Positions 24,761-33,024 of a stretch of 64,000 bases of DNA are shown in pieces. This DNA is from Bacillota bacterium (GTDB taxonomy: Bacteria; Bacillota; Clostridia; Lachnospirales; Lachnospiraceae). The notes beneath the pieces were generated by a model. That model worked only from the letters and a program-made list of their open reading frames with translations. It was not told where the DNA came from and searched no databases. A program made the position numbers and the translations under genes. The stretch lies in contig JAEZLH010000019.1 of assembly GCA_023435895.1 (NCBI GenBank), forward strand, positions 13,991-77,990, given 5' to 3'. Position 1 is the first letter of the stretch, and each line of letters begins with the position of its first letter.

Positions 24761-26558
24761 ATCTTTTACTTACCTTTTTTAAAATTAGAAATGAACAAGA
24801 AAATGTTAAAATGCAAATTCCATAAAATGGTATCATCATCAAAAGCCCTATTAAAGTTCTCATATATAAAAAGGAAACAATAATAAGTATTGGTAAAACA
24901 ATTAAAAAGTCAAGCAAAAGTACTTTGTATAAATTCGCTACATTCTTTCTTGGCTTAAAATTTATATTGTTTATATCTTGAATATAATCATCAATTATAA
25001 CAAATGATTTTTTACTAGTTATAATTAATAATATACAAGCCAATGTAGCAAATAGTAATGATATTAATATCATTTTTATTGAAGCATTCTTATAAGTATA
25101 CAACATAATTTTATTATTAACAAAATTAGAATAATATTGATAACTTGATGCATCTCTAACAAGAACATTCATTAATTCTTTATCGCTTCCTTCTTTATAC
25201 TCAATAAAAATGTTTCTATAATATAAATCTTCTTCATCATACCCTTGAGTTCTCATCGTTTTAAGAATATTGTTTAATCGATCTTCTTCTTTAACTTCAA
25301 TAACTCCAAATTGATTATCTAAATCATACGAAATTGTTATTATTGGTAAGTTTGTTATCCCTACAATATTATATTTTTTATTATTTATTTCAATATTAGT
25401 CCCAATAATATCATTAATATCTCCTGTATAATTCCAATGTTTTTGCATTTGCTCATAAGATACAATAGCTTCTGATTTGTTATCTTTAGGTAGTCTACCC
25501 AATAATAAAAAGCCTTTACATCCAGGATATGTTCGTTGATAATTGGGTGAATCAGTAATAATGTTAGGTATGGAAAAAATATTAATATTATTTGTATTAG
25601 TATTTTCAATTATTTTATTTAAGTATCCAAGATCTATAACAAAAATATTTTTGATGAAACTTTTGCTTGATAAATCAATTAATTCTTCCGTATTAAAGTG
25701 ATTAATTGAATTAATATATTTAGAATGCAATTCTTTTTTTGAAACTGTAGATTTGACGTAAGTGTTATAATTTTCATTAACATCAAGAATTTCAATGAAG
25801 TTATCTGCTTTTAATTTTTTCTCAATATATACATTGAATTTGATATTGTTAGCTGAAATTATAGATATACTAATTAATAAAACTAATAATAAACTAAACA
25901 TTAGTTTATTAAAACTTGAATAAAATATTTCTCCGAATATTTTATTTTTATGTATTTGGTTAGTTTTTATATAGTCTATATCTTCAAGGTCTATTTTTTT
26001 CTTTGTCTTTTTTATTATTCCCTCATTTTCAATAATATATTCTGTATGATAATCCAAATTTAATCTTTTATCATGTGTAGAAACTATTATTGTTTTACTT
26101 TTGCTAAGTTCATTTAGTACAAAAAGTACTTTTTCTGTACTACTGTTATCTAAACTATTTGTAGGTTCATCAAAGATTAATATAGGAGTGTCTTTTATCA
26201 AGCATCTTATAATAGCAAGTTTAACAAACTCACCACCACTTATTTCCTGAATGTTTTTATCCAGGTAATCTACTTCAAAAATCTCACAATATTTTTGTAG
26301 CAATATTTTATTATCTGTTTCTAAATATTTATGACCATTAATTGAATATTTATATAATTGTTGAGAAAAATATACTATATTTGACTGTTTATTTTCAATA
26401 TCGATATAATTATTTTCTTTTAGAAATGTTTCTATGAAAGAAGTTTTTCCTGATCCGTTCGCCCCTTTTATAACATAAATACCTTTATGTGAAAATTCAA
26501 CATCATTAATATTTATTTTTAACTTCCCTTTTTTTAATACAAAATTTTTAATTTTCAT
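24753..26558 (-). CDS. ABC transporter ATPase-permease fusion (MacB-like), subunit 2
   Basis: 601-aa protein. Residues 1-200 are an ABC ATPase: Walker A GANGSGKTS, signature ISGGEFVKL, Walker B ILIFDEPTNSLD, and H-loop STHD. One helix follows at about 213-235, then a roughly 260-residue extracytoplasmic domain with VGITNLPIITISYDLD resembling MacB periplasmic segments, then three C-terminal helices. That order (NBD, TM, external domain, three TM) is the MacB/type VII ABC layout, used for mechanotransmission rather than transport through the bilayer. It starts at ATGA overlapping the upstream gene by 4 bases and probably forms a heterodimer with it. Confidence 0.82.
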   Translation of the reverse strand: MKIKNFVLKKGKLKININDVEFSHKGIYVIKGANGSGKTSFIETFLKENNYIDIENKQSNIVYFSQQLYKYSINGHKYLETDNKILLQKYCEIFEVDYLDKNIQEISGGEFVKLAIIRCLIKDTPILIFDEPTNSLDNSSTEKVLFVLNELSKSKTIIVSTHDKRLNLDYHTEYIIENEGIIKKTKKKIDLEDIDYIKTNQIHKNKIFGEIFYSSFNKLMFSLLLVLLISISIISANNIKFNVYIEKKLKADNFIEILDVNENYNTYVKSTVSKKELHSKYINSINHFNTEELIDLSSKSFIKNIFVIDLGYLNKIIENTNTNNINIFSIPNIITDSPNYQRTYPGCKGFLLLGRLPKDNKSEAIVSYEQMQKHWNYTGDINDIIGTNIEINNKKYNIVGITNLPIITISYDLDNQFGVIEVKEEDRLNNILKTMRTQGYDEEDLYYRNIFIEYKEGSDKELMNVLVRDASSYQYYSNFVNNKIMLYTYKNASIKMILISLLFATLACILLIITSKKSFVIIDDYIQDINNINFKPRKNVANLYKVLLLDFLIVLPILIIVSFLYMRTLIGLLMMIPFYGICILTFSCSFLILKKVSKRYA

Positions 26559-28306
26559 TTAAATAATCTCCTCATTTTTCGGTATATAAAATTCATAATA
26601 ATAAGTGAAATAAAATGCATACAGATTATACTAATTAATAATATTAAAATAAGTATCTGCCTCCATTTCATAATGTATATAATACCAGCGGTAATTAATC
26701 CAATACTAAATAATAAAATTGAAATATATTTTAATAAGTAATAATCTTTTTGACTTTGATAAATATCTTTTATTGAAAAACCATAATAATAAAAGTTTTT
26801 ATACTTCTTTGTATTGGATTTTTCATAAATTATTATAACAATAATTAATAATAAAATTACTAATATAAAATATGTTATTAAAGACTTAATTGTAATCATC
26901 CACTCATTAAGATTATTAATTTCAATATTTAATTTATATAAATCATATCCTTGAATAAGCAATGATTTTTTATCTAACTGATTATCAATAATAAAATCCA
27001 TTAATTCAACATTATCTTTAATCTTAAATAATGCTTCTGTTATTATATAATTATTATTAAATTCCAAGAGCATTTGATTATATAAATTTATATTAAAATC
27101 TATTAGAATAGTATCTTTTAATTCACTATTAAAAGATATTTTATATCCATATTCAGAAAAAAAATTGATAATTTCGTCTTTTTTTAGTGAATCTGGTAAA
27201 ATTACTTTACTTTTAAACGTATTTGAATTATTTACAAAATCTTTTAATGAAGAAGTTGATGTTAATTTAATCTCTTTATTAGTTAAAAATTTTAATATAA
27301 AATTTTTGGATTTTTCATCAATATTATAATATTTTTTATTTTCTTTATTAAAATATTCTTGTGGATATACTTTTTCAATAGTATTTCCTTTAAGATTTAT
27401 ACCTATATCCAAATGTTTAATTTCTTCATTAATAATTTTATTATAATATTTTACTTTATTTCTTTTGAATGCTATTTTTATTAAAACCGTATTTAAGGAA
27501 TCACTATCATTGAACTCATCAATATGAGTCCCTAAAAAACTACTTATATGAAAAACGTTTTTATTATATTTATTATATGGTTCAATTTTTTTCAAAAGTG
27601 AAAGATTATTAATAGCACTATATAATAAAATTATTATTAGTAAAATAAAACATATATAAAAAATATAATTGTAGTTTTTGTTTTTAATTTTTTTTAATAC
27701 ATCAGTCTTGAATGAATCATTGTCTATTAATGGTAAATAACTAATCTTTTCTTCCAGTAATATTAATTCCCTATTCTGAATTTTATATTTCTTTAAATAC
27801 TTATCAAATCTGTCATCGTGGCTTATTAATAATATTACCTTTTGTTGTGAGAATTGGTTGATTAAGATTTTCATTTTTTCAAACATTATATAATCAATGT
27901 CGTTTGACGGTTCGTCTAATATAATAATTTTTCTATTCGAAAATAAAACTTGTAAAAGAGATATTAATCTTTTTTCTCCACCACTGAGATATTTCGGATT
28001 TTTTTCAAGTAAATAATCGAGTTCATTTTGTTGTAAAAAAATTAAAATTTCGTTTTTTTTATCTTGATACATATTAATGTTATCTAAAACAGTTTCTTCC
28101 TTTAATATTAAATCATTCTCTTGTAACATTAGTGTAATTAAGTTAGGATATTTATTAAATAAAGTTTTGGCAATTGTTGTTTTTCCAGAACCATTTTTTC
28201 CTGTAATTAAATAAATACCATTATGATTTAAATTAATACTAAATTTATTAATTAATTTTTTTTTGAATTCTTTCTTTAAATAAATATCTTCTAACAATAA
28301 TTCCAT
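26555..28306 (-). CDS. ABC transporter ATPase-permease fusion (MacB-like), subunit 1
   Basis: 583-aa protein with the same architecture as its downstream partner. The ATPase domain has Walker A GKNGSGKTT, signature LSGGEKRLI, Walker B IIILDEPSNDID, and LLISHDD. Helix one lies at about 213-232, then an external domain to about 475, then three C-terminal helices. Sequence identity with the partner looks low outside the ATPase, consistent with a heterodimer. No strong ribosome-binding site was found before 28306; a short AT-rich gap of about 120 bp separates it from the small membrane-anchored protein gene. Confidence 0.82.
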   Translation of the reverse strand: MELLLEDIYLKKEFKKKLINKFSINLNHNGIYLITGKNGSGKTTIAKTLFNKYPNLITLMLQENDLILKEETVLDNINMYQDKKNEILIFLQQNELDYLLEKNPKYLSGGEKRLISLLQVLFSNRKIIILDEPSNDIDYIMFEKMKILINQFSQQKVILLISHDDRFDKYLKKYKIQNRELILLEEKISYLPLIDNDSFKTDVLKKIKNKNYNYIFYICFILLIIILLYSAINNLSLLKKIEPYNKYNKNVFHISSFLGTHIDEFNDSDSLNTVLIKIAFKRNKVKYYNKIINEEIKHLDIGINLKGNTIEKVYPQEYFNKENKKYYNIDEKSKNFILKFLTNKEIKLTSTSSLKDFVNNSNTFKSKVILPDSLKKDEIINFFSEYGYKISFNSELKDTILIDFNINLYNQMLLEFNNNYIITEALFKIKDNVELMDFIIDNQLDKKSLLIQGYDLYKLNIEINNLNEWMITIKSLITYFILVILLLIIVIIIYEKSNTKKYKNFYYYGFSIKDIYQSQKDYYLLKYISILLFSIGLITAGIIYIMKWRQILILILLISIICMHFISLIIMNFIYRKMRRLFK

Positions 28307-28427
28307 AAATGTTTTTTAAGAATATATTTAAATAAATTAAATAAAATAAATAAACATATCCTTATCCTTTCTAATGAAATCTTTTGACAAACAATTTTTA
28401 TTAGTTAATTATAGTTGATTCATAAGT

Positions 28428-28889
28428 TTATTTAGGTAAAAATAATAGTATATCCATTCTGGATTTTACATTTTTGTTTGTATCCTTAGTTAATTTGTAT
28501 GCATATTTATCAATTCCACTTGTCCAATGCATAAAATAATCACCATAATATGCTTCATTTTCATTACAATAACCATTTGCGAATTCCAAAATGTAACTAC
28601 CGCTATTTTTCCTGTAATAGATCGAGTAACGAGTTTTTACAGTTCCAGATAATTGATTTACTCCATAATATATTTGACCACTCGACCAATGTACACGAGT
28701 TTCAATTACTGATTCGCTTTGGTTTTTAGCAAAATTGTTTTCCCATCTTGTAGAGTCTTTTGTGTTAATACCAAAAATTGCAACGATGAGAGAACCTATT
28801 CCGACAACAAGGGTTACGATTCCAACTATTACCCCTACTATTACCCAATCAATGACATTTAGTTTCTTGATTTGTGACTTGTTTTCCAT
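28428..28889 (-). CDS. Membrane-anchored small protein, candidate exported substrate
   Basis: 153-aa protein with a short polar N-terminus, a long hydrophobic segment (residues about 13-40, VIVGVIVGIVTLVVGIGSLI), and an external domain of about 110 residues with many Tyr, Ser and Asn, including RVHWSSGQIYYGVNQLSG and FANGYCNENEAYYGDYF. The W-x(n)-YGV-x(n)-YY-x(n)-NG spacing loosely recalls lactococcin-972-like bacteriocins, but the match is weak. GGGAGATG precedes the ATG. It is the first gene of the cluster that encodes two ABC fusions and a site-2 protease, so it may be their substrate, an immunity protein or a regulator. Confidence 0.65.
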   Translation of the reverse strand: MENKSQIKKLNVIDWVIVGVIVGIVTLVVGIGSLIVAIFGINTKDSTRWENNFAKNQSESVIETRVHWSSGQIYYGVNQLSGTVKTRYSIYYRKNSGSYILEFANGYCNENEAYYGDYFMHWTSGIDKYAYKLTKDTNKNVKSRMDILLFLPK

Positions 28890-29028
28890 ATTTCATCTCC
28901 CTTTAATAATAAACCAACTATAATTAACCATTTAATTATAGTATAATATGGAAGAAATGTAAATAAATAAATAAAAATGAAATATTATGTAGTAATCTGC
29001 TTTAATTTGTAGTCCATATTGCCGGAAT

Positions 29029-29068
29029 GTAAAGTGAATTTTTAAGTCGTAAAGTGAATTTTTAAGTT
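29029..29068 (+). repeat. 20-bp tandem duplication
   Basis: GTAAAGTGAATTTTTAAGT(C/T) occurs twice head to tail at 29029-29048 and 29049-29068, differing only in the last base. It lies between the AT-rich island and a decayed IS4-type transposase, possibly at an old element end. Confidence 0.75.
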
Positions 29069-29079
29069 CCAGTTTGCAC

Positions 29080-29512
29080 TACATGGATACAATATAAGAA
29101 ACTCCGTAGGAAATTATGGTTTTTTCTACCTGTCAGTGTAGAAGTAATAAAAGATGGAAAATCACCCCTACTAAAGTGGTCTATGTCTGAAATAAGAACA
29201 ATCGCAAAGAATACTTTAGTATCATTTCTACCGATATCACAATAGATGAGGATGAAACCATCTGTATATAGGGAAAACGATGGGGTATCGAAGTATTCTT
29301 TATAGTCTACTAAAGCTATCTCAGACTTAGCAAGGAATGTGATTTTCTTTCCTATGATGCAATAACTGCCCATGTAGCGGTTGTTTTCATAAGATATATG
29401 ATAATGTCCGTTGAGAGCAGAGAGTCAAAAGATGAACATTCACTAGGCAGATGCTCTTATACTTTTCCGACGAATTGTCTGATATCATATGAATTTAAGC
29501 GTTTCAAGTGAT
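29080..29512 (+). pseudogene. Decayed IS4-type DDE transposase, C-terminal part
   Basis: In one frame with three in-frame stops it reads NRKEYFSIISTDITIDEDET, then GKRWGIEVFF (the R-W-x-I-E-x-F-F block carrying the catalytic Glu), SYLRLSKECDFLSYDAITAH and VAVVFIRYMIMSVESRES. These are conserved C-terminal blocks of IS4-like transposases common in Lachnospiraceae. The N-terminal two-thirds are missing. It marks the right side of the AT-rich island. Confidence 0.75.
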
Positions 29513-29569
29513 GCTTCAAGTGAGTAAATAATATATTAAAGCTTTGCTCTATGTACGGAAGTCCGTATC

Positions 29570-30589
29570 TCATATAGGTCTTATGGCCAAGATACTCATT
29601 AATAGTTGAACAATTAAGAAAATGATCATCACGCTGGAGGTAAAAGCATAACGATAGAATCCTTTCGTGGTTTTGTTGGAGCGGATATATTCCAGTATAG
29701 ATTTTCTGCTCCGGAATACAATTATAATTGCTCCCACTAAAAACAGACCGTACATTACCGCAGAAATATTATCTTGAATGCTCGGACTCAGATTTCCTGT
29801 TAGTAACAAGAAGAGTTCACCAAAAACAAAATTATTGATAATATGTAAGAGAATAGACCATTTTATAGAGTATTCAATTGCCACGTATGCGAAAATCAAT
29901 CCCATAAAGGTTGCGAATAACCCCTGTGCCAAGTTGCCATGAAAGGCACCAAATAATACGGACGAAACTACAATTGCGAATACTTTACCGAATTTTTCGA
30001 GACGGCGTAACAGGATTCCACGAAATAAAAGCTCTTCTGTAATAGGACCCAAAAAGGAGATATAGAGGATCATGCTTATTGACGAACTTTGCGGTACTTG
30101 CTCCAATGCTTTCATAATACTTAAGCCAAGCAGGTTGAAGAGCGCCTCCAAGCCTCCTCCTATCAAGGAAAAGATCGCCTGACCGGACATACATACAATG
30201 AAGAACATCAAGAAGATCCTTTTGTCCATCTTGGTGTTTGAGACAAAGAGTTGTTTTATCTTCGTTGGTCGTATGGACTGGTAATACAAGAAAATTAAAG
30301 GAAGACCGAAAAGTATTGCTAATAAATAAGGTGTTCCGCTTTTCTCAAGATTTATAGATAACTCACTTATAACTTCTTCAAGATCTTTATGGCCATACTG
30401 TGTAATTATTTTATAAAACATGGCAACAACGAAATAAAGAATGGAACTGATAATCATAAATGCTTCATAGATCAGGAGGCCGCCAACCATATAGTTAGAA
30501 GTACGCTTAATAACCTTTTTAATGGGCATAGGTGGTGGGGATGGAGGCATCACGACCTGTTGTATATCGGATTCATACATAATAGACAT
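29570..30589 (-). CDS. CPBP family intramembrane glutamic protease
   Basis: 339-aa polytopic membrane protein with about eight helices and the CAAX protease/bacteriocin-processing (CPBP, ABI) motifs in order: EELLFRG near residue 184, FGAFHGNLAQG near residue 215, and HIINNFV near residue 255. A proline-rich cytoplasmic N-terminus (MPPSPPPMPIKK) precedes helix one. AAGGAGATG lies before the ATG. Family members process prenylated or bacteriocin-related substrates or give self-immunity. It neighbours the AT-rich peptide-export island, but its composition matches the host chromosome, so a functional link is only a possibility. Confidence 0.85.
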   Translation of the reverse strand: MSIMYESDIQQVVMPPSPPPMPIKKVIKRTSNYMVGGLLIYEAFMIISSILYFVVAMFYKIITQYGHKDLEEVISELSINLEKSGTPYLLAILFGLPLIFLYYQSIRPTKIKQLFVSNTKMDKRIFLMFFIVCMSGQAIFSLIGGGLEALFNLLGLSIMKALEQVPQSSSISMILYISFLGPITEELLFRGILLRRLEKFGKVFAIVVSSVLFGAFHGNLAQGLFATFMGLIFAYVAIEYSIKWSILLHIINNFVFGELFLLLTGNLSPSIQDNISAVMYGLFLVGAIIIVFRSRKSILEYIRSNKTTKGFYRYAFTSSVMIIFLIVQLLMSILAIRPI

Positions 30590-30662
30590 CTCCTTTGCTT
30601 TGTTTCAAGTAATTTCCATTATAATAAAAAAAACTAAAAAAGTCTATGGATTTGTAAAATCA

Positions 30663-30875
30663 TCAACTGTTGTGCATCATTATTGCAGCCTTGCGTATAA
30701 CCTGGAATGTATAGGTTGAATCAATTACAGTTATATAGGAAGTATCATTTGGTGCTCCGTGAAACTGTAGATGAACACTATTTAAAATTCTTTTGTTTCC
30801 TGAATCGCTAATGAATAAAAAGTAAGTGCTTATTGTGATAACATCACTGAACTCTGCCACATATGGTGGTATAGT
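30663..30875 (-). pseudogene. Possible protein-coding remnant
   Basis: A minus-strand frame without a good start, bounded by a stop at its 5' end, reads LDITIPPYVAEFSDVITIST, NSVHLQFHGAPNDTSYITVI and DSTYTFQVIRK before a stop. The alternating beta-strand pattern looks protein-like, but no family is recognised and it may be chance. The rest of 30590-30956 shows no gene. Confidence 0.25.
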
Positions 30876-30956
30876 AATATCAAGCTAAAAACAAAAGATG
30901 GAGAACGAATTTATCATAATGGAATAATCGCACTATGCGATGGAATGGAGGATTTT

Positions 30957-31271
30957 ATGGCAACAATTAAGATTACAAAAAATAATTTTGAAGATGAAGT
31001 TTTAAAATCAGAGGAGCCTATTTTGCTAGATTTTTGGGCATCCTGGTGTGGTCCCTGCCGCATGGTTGCTCCTGCACTGGATGAGATATCAGAAGAAGTT
31101 AAAGGGTTTGCAAAGGTTGGTAAGATCAATGTGGATGAAGAGGGAGAACTGGCATCGAAATTCCGAGTAATGAGTATTCCTACGCTGATGGTGGTAAGGG
31201 ACGGAAAGATTTCAGCAACTGCAGTAGGAGCAAGAGCCAAAAAGGATATTTTAAAGATGCTTCAAGCGTAA
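30957..31271 (+). CDS. trxA: Thioredoxin
   Basis: 104-aa thioredoxin reducing cytoplasmic disulfides. The redox motif WCGPC is at residues 30-34 (Cys31, Cys34), preceded by LDFWAS, and the cis-proline loop is SIPTLMVV. The ATG at 30957 is chosen because ATGGAGG at 30945-30951 is its ribosome-binding site. A strong terminator follows. Confidence 0.96.
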   Translation: MATIKITKNNFEDEVLKSEEPILLDFWASWCGPCRMVAPALDEISEEVKGFAKVGKINVDEEGELASKFRVMSIPTLMVVRDGKISATAVGARAKKDILKMLQA

Positions 31272-31357
31272 ATGTATTCTTTTTGAGCTACAAAATAGAT
31301 ACATGAGATATCATGCATATCTATCCCAATAAAATAATAGAATAATACGAAATACAG

Positions 31358-31430
31358 AAAGATATCTTTATGGCAGTACATCCACCTATGGTGAAACAGG
31401 ATTGCAGCTGACATAAAGATATCTTTTTGA
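31358..31430 (+). terminator. Terminator after thioredoxin gene
   Basis: AAAGATATCTTTATG (31358-31372) pairs perfectly with CATAAAGATATCTTT (31412-31426), followed by TTGAATT. The loop holds a partial second stem. Long perfect stem; function as terminator is likely. Confidence 0.7.
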
Positions 31431-31503
31431 ATTGCAAGGTTCACTTGCCAATCCATAGAAATTCCGTTATTCTAAAGGTATGAAATGCAAGGGAGGTAGT
31501 ATG

Positions 31504-32187
31504 ATGATCGATAAGAAGGAGGATTTGGCTTTCTTACAGGATACCCTGAGTTTTTGGAAAGAGATTAATGATACACAAAGGACTGTCTTAAGGCAAGCAA
31601 TCAGTAAGAAGCACTTTGTGCCGGGCGAATTTATGCATAGCAATTCTGAGAATTGTTCCGGACTGTTTTTAATAAAAAGCGGTCAGATTCGAGCATATAT
31701 TGTATCCGAAAGCGGAAAGGAGATAACACTATATCGATTATTTGAGAGGGATGTATGTATCTTTTCAGCTTCCTGTATCATGAAGAATATCTCTTTTGAC
31801 ATCTATATCGAGGTGGAGAAGGAGACAGAGGCCTATCTAATTCCCGCATTAATCTATCATAAGCTTTCTACCGACTCCGTACCCATTCAGAACTTTACCA
31901 ATAATCTTATGGCTTCCCGTTTTACGGATGTGATGTGGATTATGGAACAGGCACTGTTTATGAGTTTTGATAAACGATTGGCTAATTTTTTAATTGAGCA
32001 ATCCAATATTGAGGAATCTGAAAATCTGATGATTACCCATGAAAGAATTGCAAATCACTTGGGAACGGCGAGAGAAGTAGTGACTAGGATGCTAAAATAT
32101 TTTCAAAACGAAGGAATGGTGGTATTAAACCGTGGAACCATAGAGATAACGAATAGAGAATTGCTCGAAAATCTGTCAGAGAGGTGA
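31504..32187 (+). CDS. Crp/Fnr family transcriptional regulator
   Basis: About 227 aa. Residues about 20-140 form a cyclic-nucleotide-binding-like beta-roll (NCSGLFLIKSGQIRAYIVSE), followed by a dimerisation helix and a C-terminal Crp-type winged helix (HERIANHLGTAREVVTRMLK). Cysteines occur at ENCSG and at VCIFSASC, but there is no N-terminal Fnr-type Cys cluster. Of the two adjacent ATG codons, 31504 is better spaced from GGGAGGT at 31491-31497 than 31501. The next gene starts 9 bp after its stop. Confidence 0.9.
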   Translation: MIDKKEDLAFLQDTLSFWKEINDTQRTVLRQAISKKHFVPGEFMHSNSENCSGLFLIKSGQIRAYIVSESGKEITLYRLFERDVCIFSASCIMKNISFDIYIEVEKETEAYLIPALIYHKLSTDSVPIQNFTNNLMASRFTDVMWIMEQALFMSFDKRLANFLIEQSNIEESENLMITHERIANHLGTAREVVTRMLKYFQNEGMVVLNRGTIEITNRELLENLSER

Positions 32188-32196
32188 GAAAAATAA

Positions 32197-32880
32197 ATGG
32201 GAAAAACAATCAGAGAACAATTGGAGGAACTCTCAGAAGAAAAGTATAGGGATTTCACCGCTTCCTTGACACCGGGAAAGAAAAATATACTTGGGGTGCG
32301 ACTGCCTTTGCTTAGAAAGTTAGCAACAGAAATAGTAAAAGGAGATTGGAGAACTTATCTGAAAGAAGCTGGGGATGATACTATGGAGGAGCTGATGCTT
32401 CAGGGCATGGTAATTGGCAGCTGTAAAGCAGATATGGAAGAGGTGGCTAAATTATCGGCCACTTATATCCCGAAGATCGATTCGTGGTCAGTATGTGACA
32501 GCTTTTGTACCAGTTTAAAAATCACCAAAAAACACCCGGAGCAAATGTGGGAGTTGATGCAGGAATACTTAAAGTCGGATCGGGAATATGAAATCCGTTT
32601 TGGCGTAGTAATGCTTCTATATTATTTAACACCGGAATATGCCCCCTTGGCATTTGAGCATTTTGACCGAATTAAGCACGAAGGATACTATGTTAAGATG
32701 GCAGTCGCATGGGTAATCTCTATGTATTATGTGAACTTGCCTGAGATGACCCTTAATTATTTGATGAACAATTCTCTGGATGATTTTACTTATAATAAAG
32801 CACTGCAAAAAATCATGGAATCATTAAAGGTGGATAAAACTACAAAAGAAATGATTCGCAGTATGAAGCGAAAAAAATAG
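32197..32880 (+). CDS. DNA alkylation repair protein (AlkD-like)
   Basis: 227-aa all-helical HEAT-like repeat protein of the AlkC/AlkD DNA glycosylase superfamily. Typical segments are GVRLPLLRKLATEIVKGDW, LMLQGMVIG, PKIDSWSVCDSFCTSLK (the W-x-x-x-D helix near the lesion site) and EIRFGVVMLLYY, KMAVAWVIS. The ATG follows the Crp-type regulator stop by 9 bp and its ribosome-binding site (AGAGGTGAG) overlaps that gene's end, so they are one operon. Confidence 0.88.
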   Translation: MGKTIREQLEELSEEKYRDFTASLTPGKKNILGVRLPLLRKLATEIVKGDWRTYLKEAGDDTMEELMLQGMVIGSCKADMEEVAKLSATYIPKIDSWSVCDSFCTSLKITKKHPEQMWELMQEYLKSDREYEIRFGVVMLLYYLTPEYAPLAFEHFDRIKHEGYYVKMAVAWVISMYYVNLPEMTLNYLMNNSLDDFTYNKALQKIMESLKVDKTTKEMIRSMKRKK

Positions 32881-33024
32881 AAGCTGGTCATTGCATATTG
32901 CACTAAAATGTGACAAAATATAGTTAAGAAGATAGCCAAATAGACGGAAAACTAATCCAATTAAACGAAAGGAAAGTAGGGTCTCTGTTGGGCTATGTTA
33001 GCAAATGAACAAGGAGGATTTAGC

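Larger units (their letters stand above)
24300..28990. other. AT-rich, probably acquired island
   Basis: The base composition changes visibly here: coding sequence is dominated by A and T, with Lys, Asn and Ile codons ending in A or T far above the neighbouring genes. It begins just past the IS66 element and ends near a 20-bp tandem repeat and a dead IS4-type transposase. It holds four minus-strand genes read from 28889 down to 24365. Composition plus flanking element debris support horizontal transfer. Confidence 0.75.

Noticed and set aside
29570..30589. CPBP protease as a definite part of the AT-rich island
   Set aside because: Its base composition matches the host chromosome and a dead transposase separates it, so a functional link is not supported by sequence alone.
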